Shown piece after piece: positions 10,465 through 21,100 of a DNA stretch of 64,000 nt. Within the stretch, counting starts at the first letter, position 1. The number at the start of each line of letters is the position of its first letter. Below the pieces are notes generated by a model. The model saw only the letters and a program-made list of their open reading frames with translations. It had not been told where the DNA came from and did not search any database. This DNA is from Paludibacteraceae bacterium (GTDB lineage Bacteria; Bacteroidota; Bacteroidia; Bacteroidales; Paludibacteraceae): contig JAFGVL010000023.1 of NCBI GenBank assembly GCA_016938015.1, forward strand, positions 1-64,000, given 5' to 3'. The translations under genes were made by a program, and so were the position numbers.

Positions 10465-13179
10465 ATGAAAAAAGATATACTTTTAGTTGTGTTCGTTGCG
10501 TGTTTTTTACTCCCATTCAGGGGTGCTTTTTCGCAAACCGTTGAGGTTGAACTCCAAGACTGGAATACCTTTCGGCAGTTATCGCTTCCTCGTCAAGAGA
10601 AACTGTATTTGCATTTTGATAAGCCTTACTATGCTGCAGGAGAGCGTATGTGGTTTCGTGCCTATTTGTTAGATGCTTCGAGTTTGTATACCGATACCTT
10701 GAATAATGCTATTTATGTAGAACTTATTAATAGCCGCGACTCACTTATATACCGACAAAAGCTGAATAAAATTGAGGGTGTATTTAGCGGCAGTTTTTTC
10801 TTACACGAAACTCTTTCCGAAGGAACCTATCGCATACGTGCCTATACAAATTGGATGCGTAATGCAGGCGATGCCTTTTTTTACCAACGACCTTTTTTTA
10901 TAGGCAACAATCTCTCGAGCGAAATACGCACAAGCGTAAAATATTCCTTTTTATCGCCAAAAATGGCAATGGCCGAAATTAAATTCGCACAAAAAGATAA
11001 GCCTTTAAAAATTACAAACATTAATTACAAACTCACTTCTAATCATAAAAAGAAATCTAAAACTTCATCGATAGAAACAACGGTCGATGGGCTATTTCGT
11101 TTTGAATACAATCCACTTAAATTTAAAGGGAAGAAGCCTACTTTAACCGTTTATTACGAAGATACCATTAATAAATACGAACGCACATTTATACTTCCAA
11201 TAAAAAATGAGTTTGATGTGCAAATTTTTCCCGAAGGAGGGAAAATAATACATGGTGCCACTAACTGTATTGCTTTTAAAGCAATAAAAACTGACGGATT
11301 ATCTGTCGATGTAGAAGGAACTCTTTACGATGAAGAGGATAAAAAAGTAATGGATTTTAAGAGTGAACACTTAGGTATGGGTAAGTTTTGTTTTTTAACG
11401 GAGATATTTAAGCGTTATCATATTATTTTTAAAACAGCTACCGGCGAAACAAAACGTATCGATTTGCCAAAAGGAGAAAAGGAAACTTTTGCTTTAGGAG
11501 CCGTAGTTAAATATGGACGCATTTTGGTGTATGTAAAATCGGAACTTAATCGTATGGTAAAAGACTCTCTTACGCTTATCGGGCATATGGGAGGAACTGT
11601 ATTTTATAATGAGCCAATTTCAGGTTTTACTCCTGCAGTAGTGTTCAATACCAAAGATATGCATCCGGGCATTGCTCACTTTGTGTTGCTCGATAAAGAC
11701 GGAATTCCTATCTCCGAACGACTTGCTTTTGTTCGACCCAAGCACCCTACGGCTATAGCGGTAGATTTTTCGAAAGCGGTACATGATAAAAGGGAAAAAG
11801 TGTATTGTGTAATACAAGCCAAAGATTCGAAAGGCGAACCGATAGTAGATGGTTCTTTTTCTGTTGCTGTAACCGATGCCAATGCGGTGCAATTAGACGC
11901 CGGTAACGATAATATTATGAGTAATTTATTACTTACGTCCGACCTTAAAGGATACATTGAAAAACCCGGATTGTATTTCGACCCTTCAAATAGAAATGCC
12001 GAAGAAGACATCGATTTACTGCTGATGACTCAAGGCTGGAAACGATTTAACTTTCAAGCTGCGTTTAATAAAGAAATGGATCCAACTCCTCATCCGCTCG
12101 AGAAAGGCTATGCTTTAGCCGGAACGGTTCAAACGGCAACTAAAAATAAAGCGCTTTCTAATGTGCAAGTGTTGGTATATTCGCCCTCAATACAGTATTT
12201 TAACGAAGCAATTACAACCGACGACGGCGCCTTTTCTTTCGATAGTATTCTCTTTCCCGATAAAGCTCATTTTACTATTGAAGCCAGATTAAAAAAGCCG
12301 GTAAAAGATAAAATAAGTATTCAGGTATTGGAGCAGGTTTTTCCGGATATTGACAACAGTATTTTTCCTATTAACGCACCAACACCAATTACAGAAGAGT
12401 ATATGGCAGTTACCAACGAAAAATATTTTAACGAAAACGGCACCCGAAATATTTATGCCAAACGAAGAGGTTTAATTGCTATTACTGCCCAAAAGATTGT
12501 GGAAGAATCTAAAAACGAACAGTTCTTATTTAGTCAAGAAGAGTTTGTTTTAGAAGGACTTTCTCTCTCAAAGCGCAATGCAAAGGACTTGCCTGCTTTG
12601 ATTAAAACATTGCCCGGATTAGAAAACTGGACTGAAAACGTACAAGCAAAGCCTTCGGCAGAGATTAATGCTCACCAACAAGCTATTTCGGGTCCGCGCT
12701 TTGCTATCGATGGTATCATTTATTCGTACCACGAAGTAAAGAATATTAAAATGGAAGAACTGGAGTCTGTTAGAGTGCTTAAAAAGAACCTGCATGCCGA
12801 AAATGCCGATGATTTACACAACACCTTAATTGCCTTGGCGTTTAAAAAAAATAATCCCGTATCATCGAGTGCTGATAAGCAAAACATTGCCACTGTTATG
12901 CCTTTGGGTTATGCCGATAATGTGCTTTTTTACGAGCCCAAGTACGAATTCTTTTCCGAACGCACCAACCCTATACCTGATTGGAGAAGCACCATTACGT
13001 TTATTCCGGAAGTAAAAACAGGCCTTAACGGAAAAGCCATTTTTTCTTTTTATACCAGCGATAGAATTTCGCCTTACAACATTGTAGTTGAGGGTATATC
13101 GCAAAAAGGAGAACCTTGTAGGGTGGTAGAAAAAAGAATGCTATTGTACAAAGACCAAAAACACTTAATTGAGAAGTGA
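10465..13179 (+). CDS. Large secreted MG2/alpha-2-macroglobulin-like protein with carboxypeptidase-regulatory and TonB-plug-like regions
   Basis: Signal peptide; EKLYLHFDKPYYAAGERMWFRAYLLDA (MG2-type start), GYALAGTVQTATKNKALSNVQVLVYSP, IDGIIYSYHEVKNIKMEELESVRVLK. Confidence 0.75.
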   Translation: MKKDILLVVFVACFLLPFRGAFSQTVEVELQDWNTFRQLSLPRQEKLYLHFDKPYYAAGERMWFRAYLLDASSLYTDTLNNAIYVELINSRDSLIYRQKLNKIEGVFSGSFFLHETLSEGTYRIRAYTNWMRNAGDAFFYQRPFFIGNNLSSEIRTSVKYSFLSPKMAMAEIKFAQKDKPLKITNINYKLTSNHKKKSKTSSIETTVDGLFRFEYNPLKFKGKKPTLTVYYEDTINKYERTFILPIKNEFDVQIFPEGGKIIHGATNCIAFKAIKTDGLSVDVEGTLYDEEDKKVMDFKSEHLGMGKFCFLTEIFKRYHIIFKTATGETKRIDLPKGEKETFALGAVVKYGRILVYVKSELNRMVKDSLTLIGHMGGTVFYNEPISGFTPAVVFNTKDMHPGIAHFVLLDKDGIPISERLAFVRPKHPTAIAVDFSKAVHDKREKVYCVIQAKDSKGEPIVDGSFSVAVTDANAVQLDAGNDNIMSNLLLTSDLKGYIEKPGLYFDPSNRNAEEDIDLLLMTQGWKRFNFQAAFNKEMDPTPHPLEKGYALAGTVQTATKNKALSNVQVLVYSPSIQYFNEAITTDDGAFSFDSILFPDKAHFTIEARLKKPVKDKISIQVLEQVFPDIDNSIFPINAPTPITEEYMAVTNEKYFNENGTRNIYAKRRGLIAITAQKIVEESKNEQFLFSQEEFVLEGLSLSKRNAKDLPALIKTLPGLENWTENVQAKPSAEINAHQQAISGPRFAIDGIIYSYHEVKNIKMEELESVRVLKKNLHAENADDLHNTLIALAFKKNNPVSSSADKQNIATVMPLGYADNVLFYEPKYEFFSERTNPIPDWRSTITFIPEVKTGLNGKAIFSFYTSDRISPYNIVVEGISQKGEPCRVVEKRMLLYKDQKHLIEK

Positions 13180-13219
13180 ACATTCGGCTTTTTATTTTAA
13201 TTACCTCAACTCCCTCAAA

Positions 13220-15376
13220 TTAAAAGCTGCTCGCCAATACAAAGTCCAGTTGTTTCTTTTCTAAATTGGCTCGTACAACCTTTACGGTTATTTCGTCGCC
13301 TAGCTGAAATTTTTTGTGGGTGCGGCGGCCAACTAAGCAATAATTTTTTTCGTCGAATACGTAGTAGTCGTTGTCTAAATCACGAATAGGAATCATGCCT
13401 TCACATTTATTCTCATTCAATTCAACATAAATACCCCATTCTTGAATGCCCGAAATTACACCATCGAATACCATTCCTACTTTGTCCGACATAAATTCTA
13501 CCTGCTTGTATTTAATAGAAGCACGCTCGGCATTGGCAGCAATTTGTTCCATTTCCGAACTGTGTTCGCATTTTTCTTCGTACACATCGGCGCTTACACT
13601 TTTCCCTTCGGCCAAATATTTTTCTAACAACCGATGCACCATCATATCCGGATACCGTCGAATGGGCGAGGTGAAATGCGTATAAAAGTCGAATGCCAGT
13701 CCGTAATGCCCCACATTAAAAGTGCTGTAAACAGCCTTCGCCATAGAGCGTATGGCGATTGTTTCTATCAAGTTTTGTTCCTTTTTACCTTCTACCTCAT
13801 CGAGCAACTGATTGATGGAGGCTGATATTTCGGTTTGTTTACCGCTTATTTTAAGTTTATACCCAAATCGGCGGATAAAATCAGAAAAAGTTTTCAGTTT
13901 ATCGGGGTTAGGCACATCGTGAATTCTATATACAAACACCTTTGCTTTTTGACCCTTGCCCGGTTTACCAATATGAGTAGCCACCGTACGGTTAGCCAAT
14001 AGCATAAATTCTTCTATCAGTTTATTAGAGTCTTTGGCTTCTTTAAAATATACGCTTAAGGGTTTTCCTTTGGCATCAATTTCAAAACGCACCTCTGTGC
14101 GCTCAAAAGCTATTGCTCCTTTGATAAAGCGTTGAGCGCGTAAAATTTTAGCTAACTTGTCAAGTACCAGTATTTCTTCTTTTAAATCGCCTTCTTCGGT
14201 TTCAATTATTTGTTGGGCTTCTTCGTAAGTAAAGCGCCTGTCCGATAGAATTACCGTTTTACAAATGTTGTATGCTTGCACCTTAGCTGCATCATCTATG
14301 TGAAAAATTACCGAGAAACAAAGTTTTTCTTCGTTGGGGCGTAACGAACACAGTTTATTACTCAATTTTTCGGGCAACATAGGCACTGTTCTATCAACCA
14401 AATAAACGGAAGTTGCCCTTTTGTAGCCTTCTTTATCAATAATACTGTCCGCCTTTACATAATGCGTAACATCGGCAATATGCACCCCTACTTCCCACAA
14501 TCCGTTAGGCAGTTTGCGTATAGACAGCGCATCGTCAAAATCTTTTGCATCGCGCGGGTCGATAGTAAATGTAGGCACTTTGCGCATATCTACCCGATTG
14601 CGTATTTCTTCCTCACTAATTTTTTCGGGTATCAAGGCGGCTGCATCTTCTACCTCTTTGGGGTACCTGTACGGTAAACCAAATTCCGCCAAAATAGCAT
14701 GCATCTCTGTGTTGTTATCGCCCACATCGCCCAGCACATCAACCACCTCGCCTTTAGGATTTGCCTCTCCGGCGTTCCATTCTGTCATTCGGGCAATGGC
14801 TTTTTGTCCGTCTTTTCCGCCTTTTAGTTTATCAAGTGGGATAAAAATATCGCTACTCAAAATGCGGTTATCTATGCGTAAAAAAGCGTAGTTTTTAGAA
14901 ACCTGCAATATGCCCACAAAATTTTCTTGTGCCCGTTTTAAAATTTCTACTACCTCGCCTTCGGGTTCAGTGCCTGGGCGGTGTGCATATAAAAATACCT
15001 TTACGCGGTCTTTGTTCATAGCCTGCCTTAATCTGCGTTCTGCAATAAAAATAGGCTCTCCGCCATCATCGGGCAACAGGTAGTTTTTGCCGCTCGATTG
15101 TCGGTCTATGGTTCCTTCTACATATCCTCCGCGTGTATTTAGTTTGTATTTGCCTCGTTCTACCTCAACCACCATTTCTTGCAAAGCCAAATCGTCTAAA
15201 ACGGCCATTAGCAGTTGTCGTTCGGGTATGGTGCTTAGCCCAAGTGCCGATGCTAACTGCTTGTAATTATACAATTTATAGGGAGATGCCTGCATGGCTT
15301 CGATTACCAAATTAAACAAGGCATTCTTTTTTATGCGTTGCGGTTTTCCAAGGTTATTTTTTTTGTTTCTGGACAT
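13220..15376 (-). CDS. rnr: Ribonuclease R (RNB family)
   Basis: FTIDPRDAKDFDDALSIRKL, HYVKADSIIDKEGYKRATSVYLVDRTVPMLPEKLSN, HFTSPIRRYPDMMVHRLL, C-terminal S1 domain. Likely start MSRNKK at 15376. Confidence 0.96.
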   Translation of the reverse strand: MSRNKKNNLGKPQRIKKNALFNLVIEAMQASPYKLYNYKQLASALGLSTIPERQLLMAVLDDLALQEMVVEVERGKYKLNTRGGYVEGTIDRQSSGKNYLLPDDGGEPIFIAERRLRQAMNKDRVKVFLYAHRPGTEPEGEVVEILKRAQENFVGILQVSKNYAFLRIDNRILSSDIFIPLDKLKGGKDGQKAIARMTEWNAGEANPKGEVVDVLGDVGDNNTEMHAILAEFGLPYRYPKEVEDAAALIPEKISEEEIRNRVDMRKVPTFTIDPRDAKDFDDALSIRKLPNGLWEVGVHIADVTHYVKADSIIDKEGYKRATSVYLVDRTVPMLPEKLSNKLCSLRPNEEKLCFSVIFHIDDAAKVQAYNICKTVILSDRRFTYEEAQQIIETEEGDLKEEILVLDKLAKILRAQRFIKGAIAFERTEVRFEIDAKGKPLSVYFKEAKDSNKLIEEFMLLANRTVATHIGKPGKGQKAKVFVYRIHDVPNPDKLKTFSDFIRRFGYKLKISGKQTEISASINQLLDEVEGKKEQNLIETIAIRSMAKAVYSTFNVGHYGLAFDFYTHFTSPIRRYPDMMVHRLLEKYLAEGKSVSADVYEEKCEHSSEMEQIAANAERASIKYKQVEFMSDKVGMVFDGVISGIQEWGIYVELNENKCEGMIPIRDLDNDYYVFDEKNYCLVGRRTHKKFQLGDEITVKVVRANLEKKQLDFVLASSF

Positions 15377-15623
15377 ATTGTTGAGGGTTTTAATCGTATG
15401 CTTGCTCTGCAAACAGGTAGAGCTACTATTTCTACAAATATATAAAAAAACAAAGAATTTAAACCATCCGAAAGCAGGTAAATTGGAGTGGAGGTAAGAA
15501 ATATAAAAAAATGTTTGTAGGTTGAGTTTTTATGAAAATTTAACAATTAATTTATTGTGTATTAAACAATATGGTATTTCTTTGCCGTTTTAAAAAATAA
15601 AGTATAATATAAATAAAAAACGT

Positions 15624-16079
15624 ATGAGTAGTTTTATTGAAAAGAAGATTTGCTTTTCCCTTTTATTAATTATGGTTACAAGTCACATCTCTTTATTTTC
15701 GGCAAATGATTATGGCTTTGCATACGATGCATCGGGAAACAGAACACAACGCACTATTCTAGTGCGTCGCTCGGGGAAACTTACAGAAGATAATGTTCCA
15801 AGAGAAAAAGAAGCTGTAACAGATTCTACTTTAGTTAATCATGTAATTAGTATTTATCCTAATCCCACAAAAGGGCATTTAACTATTGATATTAAAAATT
15901 TAATAGAAAATCAAAAAGCCTCATTAACTATACATGATATCAGAGGACAGTTGCTTATAACCAAACAAGATTTGCAGGCAACAACTGAACTTGATATTTC
16001 ATCTTTTCCATCAGCAAATTATATTTTACGAATAGTAGTTGATGGAAAAATTACTGAATGGAAAATAATTAAACAATAA
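15624..16079 (+). CDS. Short secreted protein with one RHS/YD-like motif and a T9SS type A sorting domain
   Basis: Signal-like N-terminus; FAYDASGNRTQRTI (YD-repeat-like); ISIYPNPTKGHLTIDI...IRGQLL...YILRIVVDGKITEWKIIKQ (T9SS CTD). Confidence 0.8.
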   Translation: MSSFIEKKICFSLLLIMVTSHISLFSANDYGFAYDASGNRTQRTILVRRSGKLTEDNVPREKEAVTDSTLVNHVISIYPNPTKGHLTIDIKNLIENQKASLTIHDIRGQLLITKQDLQATTELDISSFPSANYILRIVVDGKITEWKIIKQ

Positions 16080-16093
16080 ATAAATTTAATAAA

Positions 16094-16462
16094 ATGAAAA
16101 CAGTACAAAAAATCACCTTTATCTCTTTAATGTTTATAGTAACAAGCTTTACATTTGGAGCTCAACCTAAAAGTGTAAATGCGAAAGTTACATCCCAAAA
16201 AATGTTGGAAAAAATTTGTAAGGATGTTCAACTTACCGATAGTCAGAAAATAGCCATACAGAAAAAAGCAGAAGTTTTTATTGTAAAGTTACAAGAAGCA
16301 AATAAATTGACTAACCCAGAGGCACAGGAAATTCAAAAGATACAAATTAAGCAAGCTTATAAAATGGGAGTAGATAGTATCCTTACTGAATCGCAAAAAA
16401 CAATTTTACAAGAGAAAAGAGAATTACGAAAAGCTGAATATGTATCTAAACAAAAAAAATAA
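16094..16462 (+). CDS. Small secreted helical protein with LTxxQ-like motifs
   Basis: Signal peptide; VQLTDSQKIAIQKKAE and ILTESQKTILQEK resemble Spy/CpxP-type LTxxQ motifs. Confidence 0.6.
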   Translation: MKTVQKITFISLMFIVTSFTFGAQPKSVNAKVTSQKMLEKICKDVQLTDSQKIAIQKKAEVFIVKLQEANKLTNPEAQEIQKIQIKQAYKMGVDSILTESQKTILQEKRELRKAEYVSKQKK

Positions 16463-16504
16463 CTTTTTAACACATCATTATTCAAACATACAAATACTAA
16501 TATT

Positions 16505-18007
16505 ATGAACTTAAAAATATTTTATACAATAGGGCTAGCTTTATCTTTTATGGCATTAGGAATTGATAGTTATGCTCAACAAAGTGGAACTATATCATTA
16601 ACAACAGGGTATATTGATGATATGCAGCAAGTATGGGATATTAATACCGGAACACCCGAAAAACCAGTGCTTATAACATACACTGTTGACACAGAAGAGG
16701 AATGTGATTATGTTTGGATTTGTTCTGTTGACAATGCAGGAAATATGAACATAGTAAAAATATTAACTGGTTCTGCTACTGGAACTGTGTCAACAATCCT
16801 TCCAACAGGAAAGGCAAAAGTACTGTTTTTTTCTGATGGTAGTGTATGTTATGCAGATGGATATGCTGGGTTCAGTTTAAATTATGCTGTGGATAATACC
16901 CCAAGAACATACAACGAAAATACGTATACTTCAAGTAATGCAATAATTGGAGGTAAAGTAGGTATTGGAACAATAGACCCTAGAGAAAAATTGGATGTAA
17001 ATGGCAATGTAATATTTAGTGGTAGCGTAGGTATAGGTACTATTGCTGAAACTAAAAATAAATTAAATCTTATTCAAAATCAAGCTTCAATGAGTCCAGT
17101 TTATGGAATTCTATCGAGAACATATAATCATGGTAATGGAAATGTATATGGAATATTCTCATCTGTTGTGGGACCTGTTGGTAAAAGATGGGCAGGTTAT
17201 TTTAATGGAGGAGACGTAACTGTTTTAGGTGGAAATATAGGTGTTGGAACAGCTACTCCTAAAGCAAAATTCGAAATTGTAGCAGAAGGAGATCCTTTAT
17301 TTAATGAAGATAATCCGAATAATGGTATTCAAATAAAAGGAACAGATCAGGTACTATATATGGGTGTAAAATCGGATACACATGTAGGATATATTCAGTC
17401 GGTGGATTATGGAACAGTAGTAGCTCCTCTTTTATTAAATGCCCGAGGAGGTAATGTTGGTATTGGAACAACAACTCCTATATCTACTTTGGATGTAAAT
17501 GGAGATATTCATACACCTGAGAATAGTTCTTTATGGATAGGTGGCTATGGGGATGAGGGCGGCCCTAGACTTCGTTTGCATCATAGTACTAATGCATATA
17601 TTGATTATGTAGACCATTTATATTTTAGAGCTGGTGTTGATGAAGTATTTACTATGACTGCCTCTGGCAAAGTGGGTATAGGTACAGTAAACCCCCAAAA
17701 TGCGCTAGATGTTAATGGAACTATCCATGCAAAAGAGGTGAAAGTAGATTTAAATGGATGGGCTGATTTTGTTTTTGAAAAGAACTATAACCTTCCAAGC
17801 TTAGCAGAAGTAAACCAATTTATTGAAGATAACGGCCACCTTCCTAATATCCCTTCAGCTCAAGAGGTAAAAGAAAACGGAGTGAACTTAGCCGAAATGC
17901 AAGCTAAACTGTTGCAAAAAGTAGAAGAACTAACCCTTTATTCTATTCAACAACAAAAAGAAATTCAATCGCTTAAGTCAGAACTTGAGAGTTTGAAAAA
18001 TAAATAA
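16505..18007 (+). CDS. Secreted tail-fibre-like protein with repeated GIGT motifs
   Basis: Signal peptide; repeats KVGIGTIDPREKLDVNG, NIGVGTATPKAKFEI, NVGIGTTTPISTLDVNG, KVGIGTVNPQNALDVNG; C-terminal LPNIPSAQEVKENGVNLAEMQAKLLQKVEELTLY coiled region. Confidence 0.75.
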   Translation: MNLKIFYTIGLALSFMALGIDSYAQQSGTISLTTGYIDDMQQVWDINTGTPEKPVLITYTVDTEEECDYVWICSVDNAGNMNIVKILTGSATGTVSTILPTGKAKVLFFSDGSVCYADGYAGFSLNYAVDNTPRTYNENTYTSSNAIIGGKVGIGTIDPREKLDVNGNVIFSGSVGIGTIAETKNKLNLIQNQASMSPVYGILSRTYNHGNGNVYGIFSSVVGPVGKRWAGYFNGGDVTVLGGNIGVGTATPKAKFEIVAEGDPLFNEDNPNNGIQIKGTDQVLYMGVKSDTHVGYIQSVDYGTVVAPLLLNARGGNVGIGTTTPISTLDVNGDIHTPENSSLWIGGYGDEGGPRLRLHHSTNAYIDYVDHLYFRAGVDEVFTMTASGKVGIGTVNPQNALDVNGTIHAKEVKVDLNGWADFVFEKNYNLPSLAEVNQFIEDNGHLPNIPSAQEVKENGVNLAEMQAKLLQKVEELTLYSIQQQKEIQSLKSELESLKNK

Positions 18008-18110
18008 AGCTATAATCTCAGAATGGGATATATTTTAATTTCAATAATTATTTAAAGGAACTTGACATTAATCTAACCGATTAAGATTATTGGTAACAAC
18101 AATATATATT

Positions 18111-21100
18111 ATGCGTATCATTAAATATACAGCTTTGTTTTGTCTGTTGGCAATACAAACAATTTCTTCACAAACCGTCATTAATCTTAGTGCACCGCCT
18201 ACTGCTACTCAAAACCCTTCAATAGCAAGAGATAGAGTAACTATGAATCCGGGGTTTGTTTATACTGCTACGTCAGGAAACAGCTTTAGAGCGGCAATAG
18301 ACAAGACTGTAGTGGGCGACCAGGATTATAATGGTTCTACAACTGAAGTTAATAATGATGAACAAGGACTTGCTGTACGAGAACTTAACAAAAACCTGCA
18401 AGTGGGTACGGTAGCCGGAGGATTAAACGTATCGGCAAGTGGTAGTGCTACCTATCAGATTCCAATAGCCGTGCCTCAAGGTATTATGGGTATGCAACCT
18501 GAGGTTTCTTTGGTTTACAATAGCCAAGGGGGTGATGGTATTATGGGCATAGGTTGGAACTTATCATGCACATCAGCAATTAGCCGGAGTGGAAATAGCA
18601 TTTATCATGACGGTATTTCTTCCGGTTTATTGCTAGATGCCGACGATCCATTGACCTTAGATGGTATGCGTCTGTTATGTAAAGACAACGGTTATAAAGG
18701 ATTGGCAGGAACTAATTTCGTTACCGAAGTAGCCAATAATGCCAAAATTACCAAGCAAAGCGGTGGCGGGTTTATCGTTTTAACTCCCGATGGCAAAACC
18801 CTTGAATACGGCACAACCGATAATTCCCGTTTTGATGTGCCAAACGGGGGCACTATTAGTTGGATGTTGGCAAAAGTAACCGATGCGAATGGCAATTTTA
18901 TGACCTATTTCTATCAAAAAAACACAAGCACCGGCGAGTTTTATCTTTTATCTATCGACTATACAGGCAATGTTTCTCAGGCTGCCTCTAACAGAGTGCA
19001 GTTTTTGTATATGGAAAGAACGGATAAATGGTCGGGCTATTTGCGAGATAATACCATCAACAGAACGGTGTTATTAGAAAAAATTGAACTCTATACCGAT
19101 AATACCTTGATGGGGAGTTACGATTTAAAGTACAGTCAAGAGAACAGTATCTCGCAACTTACCGAAGGAACTCAAACCAATCAAGAAGGTCAGAGTTTAA
19201 ATCCTACTTTGTTTAAATGGTCAAAACCCAAATATACAGCGCCTCAGGCAGGTTCATGTGGTATTTATTTCTTAGAATCAGATCAAATCTTTAATGGTGA
19301 TTATAATGGCGATGGTTATAACGATATAGTTGTATATAGAAAAGAAAATTTTAACCCTTGGGGAGATATAAATAAAACGCCAGTATGTTTTAAGTATGAT
19401 TGGGAAGATCGTAAGGCATACCACCATAAGTTGCTTTTCTATAAAGGTAGTCCAAATGGATTATTATTGATTCCAGATGCATTCTTATTACCTCGTTGTG
19501 GCTTGTATTATTTATATTCTGAAGAATATGAGAATCTAGCATATGATATGTATTATGCTTACAATGACATTGTTAATCAGAATGGGTCTACTTGTGAGGA
19601 TAATGTTGATATTGGACATATTATACCTTTTGAGATAGAAACGATGAAAGAATATATGAAAGACATATTTTTAGTTTCGAGTGGTGATTTCAATGGAGAC
19701 GGGGTAAGTGAGATTGTTGTTGGAACTAAAGAACTAGAGTATGACATTAGCAAATGTTGTCAAATAGTACATGCATGGAAAGATATTCATCAGTCAATCG
19801 GTTTTGACAAAGGTTGTTATAGTGAATGCAATAATTTTAATGATCTTTTTTATAAGGCAAATAATTTTAATTATTATTTTTATAATATAAATTCATCTGA
19901 TAGATTTCAAGAAAATATTCCTACTATAAGTTCAATTATTGAAATGGATGATGCTAATGTTGATTTTAATCAAGATGGGAAAACCGACTTTAAAGATTCT
20001 AAGACGGATGTTAACACAGGTAATAAATTTTATTCTTTCAACTTAGCAACAAATTCTTTTGAATTTATAAAGGAAGCAAATCATGGAGATAACATCTTTG
20101 TGAAAGAAGATAAAATGATGCCATTGGATTATAATGGTGATGGGTTGATAGATTATGCTGATTGTGTTAATAATTCCATTTACAACAAAACAATAGATGG
20201 GGATTTTACTAAAACTTCAGTACCTGATTATTGTACAATGGGACTAACGGATTATAACAACGATGGTACTTCTGAACTTGTCGTTGCCTTGGCAAATAAA
20301 GAGACAAGAATTATTCATTACGAAGATATGGAAGATCGGTTTAATGGGTATATTATCTTCTCACCTCCTAGTACAAGTATATATTCAACAAGACCTTTGA
20401 AGAAGTTTGAAGCATTTTATATTCAAATCATAACGTCAACTGGGCGGTTAGAACATAGGTTTGTAACCTATAATCAATTATTTAATAGTGATGGTGTCAT
20501 TATATATCCAAATGTCACTTTTATAAAAGATCTTTATATTGATTATCCTGATCAATATACTGTGTTTGAAATAACATATGGTTATAACATTAGCCTAGAA
20601 GATAAAAACACGTATGGAACTAGTGATAAAAATTTGAAAGTGTTAGAATATATTACAGCAACAACACAACCATTTTTATTTTTCCGATCGTGCGATGTCA
20701 ATGGTGACGGATTGCAAGACTTACTAAAGTTTTATAGTTCATCATTAAAAGAAATATGGATAAATAAATCAAACTTGCAATACGATACAATAAATGTAGA
20801 TATTGGTGTTGCTAGTAATTTCCAATTAGGCGATTTTAATGCAGATGGTAATGTAGAACTATATACTGGAAACGGGGCTGTTTATAAGTTTAACCAAGGC
20901 ATGCCAGGCTATCATATAGCTGAAGTTATTGACGGCCTAAATAATCAAACCAAAATTACCTATAAAACGCTTTCCGATGCAACCGTATTTGAAAAAGAAG
21001 CAAGTTCAACTCCAAGCTATCCGCTTGTCTCAATTAAAGCACCACTCTATGTAGTAAATGATGTAAAAACCTCTACCGTATTAAAAGGTGGAAGTGATAA

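Noticed and set aside
11676-12011. 111-aa minus-strand ORF
   Set aside because: Antisense to the well-supported 10465-13179 gene.
14514-14891. 125-aa plus-strand ORF
   Set aside because: Antisense to rnr with low-complexity Ser/Ile composition; shadow ORF.
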